Below are positions 27,301-34,529 of a stretch of DNA of 64,000 bases, one piece after another. The notes below the pieces were generated by a model that saw nothing but the letters and a program-made list of their open reading frames with translations, searched no databases and was not told the DNA's origin. The position numbers and the translations under genes were made by a program. The DNA lies in the NCBI GenBank assembly GCA_910575725.1, contig CAJTFE010000020.1, forward strand, positions 1,175 through 65,174. The letters are read 5' to 3'. Within the stretch, counting starts at the first letter, position 1; each line of letters opens with the position of its first letter. This DNA comes from Clostridia bacterium. Lineage in GTDB: Bacteria; Bacillota; Clostridia; Lachnospirales; Lachnospiraceae.

Positions 27301-28809
27301 TGCGGCGCGCCTCTTAAGAAGGAGGGCTTCGACATTCCCTTTGAGACCTTCCTGGGATTTAAGGGGGACAAGGAGCCGGACATTGACCTGAACTTTTCCG
27401 GCGATTACCAGTCCAAGGCCCATAAGTATACGGAGGTTATCTTTGGAACGGGACAGACCTTCCGGGCCGGGACGATTGCGACTCTGGCGGATAAGACGGC
27501 CTTTGGCTATGTAAAGAATTATTTTGAAGAGCACGGAACCCATAAGCGCAACTGTGAGATTGACCGGATCGTCCAGGGCTGCGTGGGCGTGCGGCGTTCT
27601 ACGGGACAGCATCCCGGCGGCATTGTGGTGCTGCCTCATGGGGAGGAGATACATTCCTTTACGCCGGTGCAGCATCCGGCAAATGATATGACCACAGACA
27701 TTATTACCACACATTTTGACTATCACTCCATCGATCATAACCTGTTGAAGCTTGACATTCTGGGACACGATGATCCCACCATGATCCGTATGCTGGAGGA
27801 TTTGACGGGACTGGACGCCCGGACGATTCCCCTGGACGATCCGGGAGTTATGTCTCTGTTTAAGAGTACGGAGGCTCTTGGAATTACGCCGGAGGATATC
27901 GGGGGCTGCCCTCTGGGCTGTCTTGGCATACCAGAGTTTGGCACAGACTTTGTAATTCAGATGGTGGTAGACGCCAAGCCCCAGTCTTTTTCGGATCTGG
28001 TGCGGATTTCCGGCCTATCCCACGGTACGGATGTGTGGCTTAATAATGCCCAGCGGTTTATCAAGGAGGGGAAGGCTACCATTTCCACGGCCATTTGTAC
28101 CCGTGACGATATTATGCTGTATCTCATCAATACAGGAGTGGAGCCCAGCCTTTCCTTTACCATTATGGAGAGTGTGCGGAAAGGCAAGGGCTTAAAGCCG
28201 GAGTGGATTGAGGCTATGAAGGCGGAGGGTGTGGAGGACTGGTATATTGAATCCTGTACCCTTATCAAATACATGTTCCCCAAGGCCCATGCGGCGGCTT
28301 ACGTTATGATGGCCTGGAGAATTGCCTACTGTAAGATTAATTATCCGCTGGCCTACTATGCGGCGTATTTCAGCATCCGGGCTTCGGCCTTCAGCTATGA
28401 GCTGATGTGCCAGGGGAAGGAGCGGCTGGCTTACTATATGGCGGATTACAAGCGCAGAAGCGATCAGCTCTCCAAAAAAGAGCAGGATACCATGAAGGAT
28501 ATGCACATTGTCCAGGAGATGTATGCCCGGGGCTTTGAATTCTGGCCCCTTGACATTTTCCGGGCCAAGGCGGACAAGTTCCAGATCATTGACGGGAAGC
28601 TGATGCCCTCCTTAAGTACCATTGAAGGAATGGGCGACAAGGCGGCGGAGCAGCTCTGTGAAGCGGCCAAGGACGGCCCGTTCTTATCCAAGGACGATCT
28701 GCGGCAGCGGAGCAAGATCTCCAAGAGCCTGGTTGATCTCATGGGGGACCTGGGGCTTCTGGGGGATCTGCCGGAGTCGAATCAGCTGTCGCTGTTTGAT
28801 TTTGTGTGA
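24322..28809 (+). CDS. polC: DNA polymerase III alpha subunit, PolC type
   Basis: The 1495-aa replicative polymerase of low-GC Gram-positives. Order: N-terminal region (1-280) with a Lys/Gln/Ala-rich linker, OB fold (about 285-370), first part of the PHP domain from HCHTKMSDMDG (about 388), inserted 3'-5' exonuclease starting VFDIETTGFS (about 474) with HRAVDDAGCTA, the rest of PHP, then the polymerase core with GSRGSVGSSFVATM, a four-Cys zinc site (CSECHYSDF...CPKCGAPL) and DIDLNFSGDYQ, and C-terminal helix-hairpin-helix. All domains are intact. Codon and strand composition shift from C-rich to G-rich at about 25.5-25.6 kb, inside the gene. Confidence 0.97.
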   Translation: MEKHFTEVFPPLHIEQPLTELLEQVRVERVTSNRAKTHIKVYLTSGKLIHKEQIFHLEQTLKKQLFGKNPIELKIIEHFRLSSQYTPQKVLELYRDSILFELRAYSILEFNLFRRAEITFPKEDHMKLSLEKTTLGQEAADELIRVLHKIFTERCGMKLEIEAELVDKNQEQEEKRRKSQEFMEKQAAALTERMHQAEQDQAAAQGELQPEKETAAPAGKAAAAKTPKEKKPRPSFGKDDYPYRRTLRSGGSNGKSARASDPDVLYGRSFEDGELTELCQIIGEMGEVTVRGQVSALDEREIRGEKTIVTITITDYTDTIRAKLFIKNEDLPGFRENVKKGAFVRIKGITAIDRFDNELTLSSLTGIKKSADFRKLRVDNHEHKRVELHCHTKMSDMDGVSEVKDLIKQAKAWGHKAIAVTDHGVVQAYPDASHSLDKGDPFKVIYGLEGYLVDDLKEIVTDPRGQSLDDLYVVFDIETTGFSAEHDQIIEIGAVKVEKGQITDRFSAFVNPHTPIPFEIEKLTGITDDMVLKEPDIGEVLPRFLAFCEGAVMVAHNADFDMSFIRKNSQRQELPCTFTVVDTVSLARVLLPNLNRFKLDTVAKALNVSLENHHRAVDDAGCTAEIFVKFVEMLKDRDIRDLTAVNRMGSLDADAIKKLPTYHVIILAKNEIGRVNLYRMVSWSHLDYYAKRPRIPKSVLQKYREGLIIGSACEAGELYQALVRSAPEEEIARLVNFYDYLEIQPLGNNEFMLRGERPVFESMEDLIRLNKRIVSLGEQFGKMVAATCDVHFLNPEDEVYRRIIMAGKGFKDADNQAPLYLRTTEEMLSEFEYLGSDKAEEVVITNPNRIADMIEYISPVRPDKCPPVIENSDQTLRDICYEKAHSIYGEELPKMVTDRLEKELHSIISNGFAVMYIIAQKLVWKSNEDGYLVGSRGSVGSSFVATMAGITEVNPLPPHYYCSECHYSDFDSDEVRKYAGAAGCDMPDKSCPKCGAPLKKEGFDIPFETFLGFKGDKEPDIDLNFSGDYQSKAHKYTEVIFGTGQTFRAGTIATLADKTAFGYVKNYFEEHGTHKRNCEIDRIVQGCVGVRRSTGQHPGGIVVLPHGEEIHSFTPVQHPANDMTTDIITTHFDYHSIDHNLLKLDILGHDDPTMIRMLEDLTGLDARTIPLDDPGVMSLFKSTEALGITPEDIGGCPLGCLGIPEFGTDFVIQMVVDAKPQSFSDLVRISGLSHGTDVWLNNAQRFIKEGKATISTAICTRDDIMLYLINTGVEPSLSFTIMESVRKGKGLKPEWIEAMKAEGVEDWYIESCTLIKYMFPKAHAAAYVMMAWRIAYCKINYPLAYYAAYFSIRASAFSYELMCQGKERLAYYMADYKRRSDQLSKKEQDTMKDMHIVQEMYARGFEFWPLDIFRAKADKFQIIDGKLMPSLSTIEGMGDKAAEQLCEAAKDGPFLSKDDLRQRSKISKSLVDLMGDLGLLGDLPESNQLSLFDFV

Positions 28810-28829
28810 GGCAGTTTTGACAGAAAGCC

Positions 28830-28858
28830 TTTACACCTTTGCGGATGATTGGTATAAT
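28830..28858 (+). promoter_or_regulatory. Promoter of a 49-aa gene
   Basis: TTTACA (28830-28835), 17-base spacer, perfect TATAAT (28853-28858), about 43 bases before the small gene. Confidence 0.7.
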
Positions 28859-28900
28859 AGAATTACCATAGAGACGGCGCTACAGAAAGCAGGTGATGAT

Positions 28901-29050
28901 ATGCCGACGAATGCGGAAGTGATTGAGAGTTTGGCAAGAAAGCTGGAAAGAGTACGGATTTTAAATGATTTGAAGGAATGTCGGACATTAGAAGAATATC
29001 AAGAGCTGACAAAAAAATACGAAGCTTTATGTAATGACGATAAAGCATAG
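28901..29050 (+). CDS. Small unknown protein of 49 aa
   Basis: A short, helical, charged protein (MPTNAEVIESLARKLERVRI...LEEYQELTKKYEALC). It has its own promoter, an AGGTGATGAT site before the ATG and a terminator just downstream, so it looks like a real stand-alone gene. No family recognised; the helical pattern could suit a small regulator or adaptor. Confidence 0.6.
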   Translation: MPTNAEVIESLARKLERVRILNDLKECRTLEEYQELTKKYEALCNDDKA

Positions 29051-29074
29051 GAATTCAAATAAGCTTATTCGTGG

Positions 29075-29119
29075 AAGAGATGCAGAATTTCTCAATGGGA
29101 GAGGTTTTGCATCTCTTTT
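29075..29119 (+). terminator. Terminator after the 49-aa gene
   Basis: Stem AGAGATGCAGA / TTTTGCATCTCT followed by a T-run (TTTTT). Confidence 0.85.
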
Positions 29120-29165
29120 TATGTACAGCCGCAGAGGAAACTTCCGGATTTCCCTAGATTTTTTC

Positions 29166-29194
29166 TTGAATTATTTCCGTAAACATGGTATACT
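29166..29194 (+). promoter_or_regulatory. Promoter of the liv operon
   Basis: TTGAAT (29166-29171), 17-base spacer, TATACT (29189-29194). The resulting leader of about 320 nt contains E1 followed by E2. Confidence 0.7.
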
Positions 29195-29300
29195 AAAGCC
29201 CGTATTAAAATTTGCGTACAAATGTCTTTGACACGCGTACAAAAAGCAAGGTTCCGGCCGGTATCCAGAAGGATATTGCGGAATGGAAACAGTGATATCC

Positions 29301-29387
29301 CTCACAGTGCACAAATTGATCTGCAGAGGCACAGGCTTGCTGCTGGAAGATGATTTTATACAGTGTACGGCTGGAATATTACGGAAC
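29301..29387 (+). promoter_or_regulatory. Leader element E1, copy C (before livJ, split by E2)
   Basis: Left arm CACAGTGCAC (29303-29312) with GTGTAC (29363-29368), inner stem AAATTGATCT / AGATGATTT with one bulged base, and GCTGCTGG in place of GCGGCTGG. The tail begins TTACGGAAC and is then interrupted; where copies A and B continue TGGAATAGGAGG, this leader runs into E2 copy 4. Confidence 0.65.
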
Positions 29388-29400
29388 TTTTAATTTAGAC

Positions 29401-29496
29401 GGTAAATCCGCAAAGGCGCACGAGAGGAACATAAAAGTTTCTCTCCTAACCGGTGTGGCGAAGCGGTTTTACCCTTTCGTGCAGTCGCACAGAGAC
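29401..29496 (+). promoter_or_regulatory. Leader element E2, copy 4 (before livJ)
   Basis: GGTAAATCCGC (29401) / GCGGTTTTACC outer stem, a shortened inner hairpin GAGAGGAAC / GTTTCTCTC, CTTTCGTGC, then CAGAGAC and TTAAAATAGGAGG before livJ. The lower outer stem is CCGC/GCGG where copies 1 and 3 have CTGC/GCAG, a compensatory change. The inner loop is about 17 nt shorter than in copies 1-3. Confidence 0.72.
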
Positions 29497-29519
29497 TTAA
29501 AATAGGAGGATGATGAGTT

Positions 29520-30734
29520 ATGAAAAAGCGTGTATTAGCAATTGCACTGGTAACCGCTCTGGCGGGTTCCATGCTGGCAGGCTGCGGAAGTAAGAGCAGC
29601 GGTGACGGAGCGGGAACAGAAGCGCCTGCAGCGGCAGACGGTGCAAAGGTAGTAAAAATCGGCGTATACGAGCCGGCGTCCGGAGACAACGGCGCGGGCG
29701 GCAAGCAGGAAGTGCTTGGTATGCAGTATGCCAACCATGTAACGCCTACCGTTGAGATCGGCGGAGAGGAGTATACCGTGCAGCTGGAGATTGTGGACAA
29801 TGAGTCTTCCAACGACAAGGGCCCTTCAGCAGCTTCCACACTGGTAAGCGCGGGCGTGTCGATTGCACTGGGCTCCTACGGTTCCGGCGTGTCGATTGCT
29901 GCTTCCGATGTATTCAAGGAGGCGGGCATTCCGGCCATGGGCGTTACCTGCACCAACCCCCAGGTTACGGAGGGCAATACCCATTACTTCCGTATCTGTT
30001 TCCTGGATCCCTTCCAGGGCACCGTACTTGCCAACTTTGCAAGTGAGAACTTCTCCGCAAAGAAGGCGTACATTTTAACAAAGCTTGGCGACGATTACTC
30101 CACAGGACTTGGCTACTACTTCAAGGAGGCCTTCACAGGCCTTGGCGGCGAGGTGGTTGAGGAAACCTTCCAGGAGGGCAACAGCGACTTTACTTCTTAT
30201 GTAACCTCTGCAAAGAACGCAGGCGCAGACGTATTCTTCGCTCCCGTATCCACCGAGGCGGCGGCGCTGATCATCGAGCAGGCGGCGGCACAGGGAATGA
30301 CTATTCCTATGATGGCCGGCGATACATGGGATTCCAACGTTATCTTGAATGCTGCAAAGGGCAAGGATGTAGAGATCTATGTTACAACCTTTTACCAAGA
30401 GGGAGGCAATGAAGAGTTCGACAGCGGTATCAAGGAATGGATTAACGGTGATTCCACGGCAAAGGCAAATAACGGCGGAGACGATACCGTAGCAGCCGTA
30501 ACCGCTATGGGCTATGACGCTTACTATGTGGCTCTTGAAGCGTTAAAGGCAGCAGGATCCACGGATCCGGCGGCAGTCAATGAGGCTCTCTGGGATGTCA
30601 GTTACACAGGTGTAACCGGAAAGATCGAATTTGACGATGTGAACGGAGATGCCCTTCGCGACACCGCATATGTAAAATGTGCCAATACGGAGTCCGGAGC
30701 ATGGGATTTCGTGGCTGAGCAGGGCGTAAACTAA
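29520..30734 (+). CDS. livJ: Branched-chain amino acid ABC transporter, substrate-binding lipoprotein
   Basis: A 404-aa type I periplasmic-binding-fold lipoprotein. The signal peptide ends in a lipobox (MLAGC), with the lipidated Cys at residue 22, followed by a Ser/Gly/Ala-rich linker and the two-lobed Peripla_BP_6 domain (KIGVYEPASGDNGAGG, ALGSYGSGVSIAASDVFKEAGIP, AYILTKLGDDYSTGLGYYF). It delivers substrate to LivHMGF encoded just downstream. The name follows operon context; the ligand could be Leu/Ile/Val or another small amino acid or amide. Confidence 0.92.
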   Translation: MKKRVLAIALVTALAGSMLAGCGSKSSGDGAGTEAPAAADGAKVVKIGVYEPASGDNGAGGKQEVLGMQYANHVTPTVEIGGEEYTVQLEIVDNESSNDKGPSAASTLVSAGVSIALGSYGSGVSIAASDVFKEAGIPAMGVTCTNPQVTEGNTHYFRICFLDPFQGTVLANFASENFSAKKAYILTKLGDDYSTGLGYYFKEAFTGLGGEVVEETFQEGNSDFTSYVTSAKNAGADVFFAPVSTEAAALIIEQAAAQGMTIPMMAGDTWDSNVILNAAKGKDVEIYVTTFYQEGGNEEFDSGIKEWINGDSTAKANNGGDDTVAAVTAMGYDAYYVALEALKAAGSTDPAAVNEALWDVSYTGVTGKIEFDDVNGDALRDTAYVKCANTESGAWDFVAEQGVN

Positions 30735-30752
30735 GAGCAGTAACGAATAAGA

Positions 30753-30790
30753 ATGGCGGAAGGCTCTTGTGCCCTTCCGCCATATTCTTG
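30753..30790 (+). terminator. Terminator or attenuating hairpin between livJ and livH
   Basis: Stem ATGGCGGAAGGC / CCTTCCGCCAT followed by a short T-containing end (ATTCTT). It probably lets the binding protein be made in excess over the membrane subunits. Confidence 0.7.
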
Positions 30791-30862
30791 TCTGGGTTTT
30801 TGCTCCCATCTTCCTGATTATTTCATGATACATACATTGTAAAAAAGACTTGGAGGCTTTTT

Positions 30863-31747
30863 ATGGATTGGATAAGTAGAAACCTGCCCTATCTCATGGC
30901 AGGAATTTCAGTGGGCGGTCAGTATGCCTTGATTGCCATCGGCTATACCATGGTCTACGGCATTCTGCGTCTGATTAACTTCGCTCACGGCGATATTTTT
31001 ATGGTGGCAGGTCTGATTATGGTTTATTCCACCACCGTCATGCCTATCTACATAGCAATTCCTTTAATGATAGTAGTCACGGTTATCTTAGGCTTTCTGG
31101 TGGAGCGTGCGGCCTACAAGCCCCTTCGGAACGCTCCCCGTATGTCGATTATGATTTCTGCCATCGGCGTTTCCTATCTCCTGCAGAATCTGGCGCTGTA
31201 TGTGACAGGCGGACTGTCCCAGCAGTATCCGGCAATTCCCTGGATCAACGATACAGTGACGGTGTTCGGCGCCACCACAAAGAGGGTGACGATTATTACC
31301 CCTATACTGACAATTATTCTGGTGCTGCTTCTGGTTGCACTGATCAAGCGTACCAAGATCGGCATGGCCATGCGTGCGGCCTCCAGGGACTTTGAGACCT
31401 CCCAGCTTATGGGAATTAAGATCAATTCCGTGATCAGTTTTACCTTTATCATCGGAACCTTTCTGGCGGCTATCGGAAGCCTTCTGTTTTTCACCAACTA
31501 CACAGGCGTGACTCCTACGGCGGGAGCTATGCCGGGGCTGAAGGCGTTTGTGGCGGCCGTGTTTGGGGGAATCGGTTCGATACCCGGAGCCGTGATTGGC
31601 GCATTTATCATTGGTATCTGTGAAAACATTATCAAGGGTCTGGGCTGGACGACCTTTTCCGATGCCTTTACCTTTGCGCTGCTGATTGTCATTCTGATCG
31701 CCAAGCCTACGGGGCTTTTCGGCGAGAAGGTAACGGATAAAGTATAA
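30863..31747 (+). CDS. livH: Branched-chain amino acid ABC transporter permease LivH
   Basis: A 294-aa polytopic permease with the family features GYTMVYGILRLINFAHGD near the start and AASRDFETSQLMGI in the cytoplasmic coupling loop. It pairs with LivM to form the membrane channel. A ribosome binding site TTGGAGG precedes the start. Second gene of the liv operon, about 130 bases after livJ. Confidence 0.95.
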   Translation: MDWISRNLPYLMAGISVGGQYALIAIGYTMVYGILRLINFAHGDIFMVAGLIMVYSTTVMPIYIAIPLMIVVTVILGFLVERAAYKPLRNAPRMSIMISAIGVSYLLQNLALYVTGGLSQQYPAIPWINDTVTVFGATTKRVTIITPILTIILVLLLVALIKRTKIGMAMRAASRDFETSQLMGIKINSVISFTFIIGTFLAAIGSLLFFTNYTGVTPTAGAMPGLKAFVAAVFGGIGSIPGAVIGAFIIGICENIIKGLGWTTFSDAFTFALLIVILIAKPTGLFGEKVTDKV

Positions 31748-31760
31748 GGAGGCGTTCAAA

Positions 31761-32849
31761 ATGAGTACAAAGAAAAAAACTGCATGGAACGCAGGCCTTA
31801 TAGCGGCGCTGCTGATTCTGCTTTTTTTACTGGAGCAGACACTGCCTTCCAGTTCTATGCTTTTTACCGTATTAAAAAAAGGCGCCATCTATGCATTGGT
31901 AGCCGTTTCCATGAACCTGCTGAACGGATTTACCGGATTGTTTTCCTTAGGGCAGGCTGGTTTTATGCTTCTGGGAGCTTACACCTACGCCATTCTGACG
32001 ATTCCGGTGGAATCCAGGAACAGTGTGTACCAGTACTTTGACGGGGGAATTATCCAGTTCACCCTGCCGGTGCCCATTGCACTGATTGCAGGAGGAATTC
32101 TGGCGGCTGTATTTGCCTATCTCATCGGACTTCCGGTGCTCCGTCTGAAAAGTGATTATCTGGCCATTGCGACGTTGGGCTTTGCGGAGATTATCCGTGC
32201 GGTGTTCCAGTGGGATAAGCTGGGCCCGATTACCAACGGCTCCAACCTGCTGCGGAACTTCCCCTCCTTCCGCTCGGTCATTTTCCCCTTCGTGGTGTCC
32301 GGCATCTGCATTGCACTTATTGTAATGCTGATCAATTCCACCTACGGCCGTGCCTTTAAGGCTATCAGGGATGATGAGATTGCGGCGGAGGCCATGGGGA
32401 TCAACCTGGCCCATCATAAGCGTCTTGCTTTTGTGATCAGTTCCTTTTTCGCAGGCATTTCCGGAGGGCTTTTGGCCATGTATCAGACGACCATCCAGGC
32501 GTCCATGTTTAAGTCGGCTATGACTTATGAGATTCTGCTGATTGTGGTTATCGGCGGCATCGGCTCGGTGACGGGAAGCTGCATCAGCTCTTTCCTGTTC
32601 ATTGCCTGTTCCGAGTGGTGGCTGCGTTTCCTGGATAATGAGAACCTTTACATCGGCGGCTTCCATGTGCCGCTTCTGCGCCCCGGCTTCCGAAAGGTGG
32701 TATTTGCCATTGTGATTATGGCGGTGGTGCTGTTCTACAGGCAGGGCATCATGGGAACCAAGGAGTTCTCCATAGAAGGAATCTTCAATTTCTTCAAGAG
32801 GAAATCAGGCGGAAAAAAGGAAAAGAAGGGAGGAACCTCCCATGAGTAA
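31761..32849 (+). CDS. livM: Branched-chain amino acid ABC transporter permease LivM
   Basis: A 362-aa polytopic permease, with VSMNLLNGFTGLFSLGQAGF and the coupling-loop motif AIRDDEIAAEAMGINLAHHK typical of LivM. Its C-terminus carries a basic, Gly/Lys-rich tail of about 20 residues. The stop overlaps the livG start by 8 bases, implying coupled translation. Confidence 0.95.
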   Translation: MSTKKKTAWNAGLIAALLILLFLLEQTLPSSSMLFTVLKKGAIYALVAVSMNLLNGFTGLFSLGQAGFMLLGAYTYAILTIPVESRNSVYQYFDGGIIQFTLPVPIALIAGGILAAVFAYLIGLPVLRLKSDYLAIATLGFAEIIRAVFQWDKLGPITNGSNLLRNFPSFRSVIFPFVVSGICIALIVMLINSTYGRAFKAIRDDEIAAEAMGINLAHHKRLAFVISSFFAGISGGLLAMYQTTIQASMFKSAMTYEILLIVVIGGIGSVTGSCISSFLFIACSEWWLRFLDNENLYIGGFHVPLLRPGFRKVVFAIVIMAVVLFYRQGIMGTKEFSIEGIFNFFKRKSGGKKEKKGGTSHE

Positions 32850-33693
32850 AGAAAATGTATTAAAGGTGGAAAATGTCACCATGCAGTTCGGCGGCGTTAT
32901 TGCGGTGGACAATATGAACCTTGAGGTGGACAAGGGAGAGATCGTATCCCTGATCGGCCCCAACGGTGCGGGAAAGACCACGGCCTTTAATGTGATTACC
33001 GGCGTATATGCGCCTACCAACGGCGCTGTTTATTATAAGGGAAATAAGATAATTCAGAATTATCCCCAGGGCAAGATGAAGAAGCTTTACCGGGGTGAGA
33101 ATCCCATGACTTATACAGGGCAGCATGCGGTTGCTCCGACGCCGGATAAGATTACGCGCCTGGGGATTGCAAGGACCTTTCAGAATATCCGTCTTTTTAA
33201 GAGCCAGACAGTGTTTGAAAATATTCTGATTGCCAAGCATATGCTCCGCACCAGCAATATTTTCACGGCCACCTTCCGGCTGAACGGCAAGGAGGAGGCG
33301 CGGATGCGGAGGGAATCGGAAGAGCTGCTTCATCTGATGGAGCTTGACGATGTGCGGGATGAGCTGGCAACCTCCCTTCCTTACGGCAAGCAGCGTCATC
33401 TGGAGATTGCCCGTGCCCTGGCTACGAAGCCTGAGCTGCTTCTTTTAGATGAGCCGGCGGCAGGCATGAATCCTCAGGAGACCTTGGAGCTGACCCAGTT
33501 TATCGGGCGGATTCGGGATGAGTTCGGGCTGACGATTTTTATGATTGAGCATCACATGGATCTGGTGATGGAGATTTCTGACCGGATCTACGTACTGGAT
33601 TTTGGAAAGCCCATTGCGGAAGGGACGCCGGAGGAGATCCGGAACAATCCGAGGGTAATTGAGGCTTATCTGGGAGGTGCGCAGGATGAGTAA
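32842..33693 (+). CDS. livG: Branched-chain amino acid ABC transporter ATPase LivG
   Basis: A 283-aa ATPase: Walker A GPNGAGKTT, the long insertion typical of LivG, signature-like LPYGKQRHLEIARAL, Walker B LLLDEPAAGMN and switch His in MIEHHMDLVM. It forms the ATPase heterodimer with LivF. The signature is LPYGKQ rather than LSGGQ, as is normal for this family. Confidence 0.96.
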   Translation: MSKENVLKVENVTMQFGGVIAVDNMNLEVDKGEIVSLIGPNGAGKTTAFNVITGVYAPTNGAVYYKGNKIIQNYPQGKMKKLYRGENPMTYTGQHAVAPTPDKITRLGIARTFQNIRLFKSQTVFENILIAKHMLRTSNIFTATFRLNGKEEARMRRESEELLHLMELDDVRDELATSLPYGKQRHLEIARALATKPELLLLDEPAAGMNPQETLELTQFIGRIRDEFGLTIFMIEHHMDLVMEISDRIYVLDFGKPIAEGTPEEIRNNPRVIEAYLGGAQDE

Positions 33694-34405
33694 TATATTG
33701 GAAGTAAAGGATCTGCATGTATCCTATGGCGGAATTAAGGCGGTAAAGGATATTAGTTTTGCAGTGCCAAAGGGCGAGGTTGTAACTTTGATTGGCGCCA
33801 ACGGAGCCGGAAAGAGCTCTACCCTGCGCTCCATTGTGGGATTGGTAAAGCCGGAGAGCGGCAGCATCCAGTTTGAGGGTGCACAGCTTGCCGGGCTTCC
33901 TACGGATCAGATTGTGTCCAAGGGGATTACCCTGGTGCCGGAGGGAAGGCGGGTATTCCCGGATCTGACGGTTCTGGAGAATCTGAAGATTGGGGCTTAT
34001 ATGAGAAAGGATTCTCTGGAGGAGGATCTGAAATGGGTGCATGATCTGTTTCCAAGGCTTAAGGAGCGTTCCTGGCAGCTTGCCGGAACCCTGTCCGGCG
34101 GAGAGCAGCAGATGCTTGCCATTGGCCGGGCCCTGATGTCCAGGCCGGAGCTGATTATGATGGATGAGCCCTCCCTGGGGCTGGCGCCTATTATTGTGCA
34201 GGGCGTATTTGACATTATCCGGGAGATCAACAAGCAGGGCGTGACCATCCTCCTGGTGGAGCAGAATGCCAATATGGCATTAAAAGCTGCCAATCAGGGC
34301 TATGTAATGGAGACCGGACGGATCACCCTCACCGGTACAGGAGCAGAGCTTCTGGAGAATGAGGAAGTGAAGGCGGCTTATCTGGGGAAAGCGAAAGATA
34401 AGTAG
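33686..34405 (+). CDS. livF: Branched-chain amino acid ABC transporter ATPase LivF
   Basis: A 239-aa ATPase: Walker A GANGAGKSS, signature LSGGEQQMLAIGRAL, Walker B LIMMDEPSLGLAP. The start at 33686 has GGAGGT upstream and overlaps the livG stop by 8 bases; a 5' extension to 33659 is unlikely. It completes the LivJHMGF transporter. No clear terminator follows, but purA has its own promoter about 10 bases after the stop. Confidence 0.96.
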   Translation: MSNILEVKDLHVSYGGIKAVKDISFAVPKGEVVTLIGANGAGKSSTLRSIVGLVKPESGSIQFEGAQLAGLPTDQIVSKGITLVPEGRRVFPDLTVLENLKIGAYMRKDSLEEDLKWVHDLFPRLKERSWQLAGTLSGGEQQMLAIGRALMSRPELIMMDEPSLGLAPIIVQGVFDIIREINKQGVTILLVEQNANMALKAANQGYVMETGRITLTGTGAELLENEEVKAAYLGKAKDK

Positions 34406-34411
34406 AAAAGG

Positions 34412-34440
34412 TTTACAAGAAGAAAAAAAGAATGTATACT
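34412..34440 (+). promoter_or_regulatory. Promoter of purA
   Basis: TTTACA (34412-34417), 17-base spacer, TATACT (34435-34440). Confidence 0.72.
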
Positions 34441-34452
34441 AGTTACCGTCAG

Positions 34453-34520
34453 CGGCTGGAAATGTACCTTTGTTCACGGAGGTACATAATTAGGAATTCT
34501 TACGGAACTGGAATGGAGGA
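34453..34520 (+). promoter_or_regulatory. Partial leader element E1-like, copy D (before purA)
   Basis: It keeps the GCGGCTGGAAAT block (34452-34463) and the tail TTACGGAACTGGAATGGAGG. The long hairpin is replaced by a short one (ATGTACCT / AGGTACAT). It could be a degenerate or shortened member, or a related leader type. Confidence 0.5.
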
Positions 34521-34529
34521 GCTAGGATT

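Noticed and set aside
26149-27768. 539-codon open frame on the minus strand inside polC
   Set aside because: Antisense to an intact, highly conserved polymerase domain; the sequence has no recognisable domain and arises from the codon bias of polC.
31088-32666. Long minus-strand frames antisense to livH and livM
   Set aside because: Low-complexity His/Gln/Arg-rich readings opposite well-recognised permeases.
34441-34529. Purine riboswitch before purA
   Set aside because: No three-way junction or the conserved loop bases; the leader is short and E1-like.
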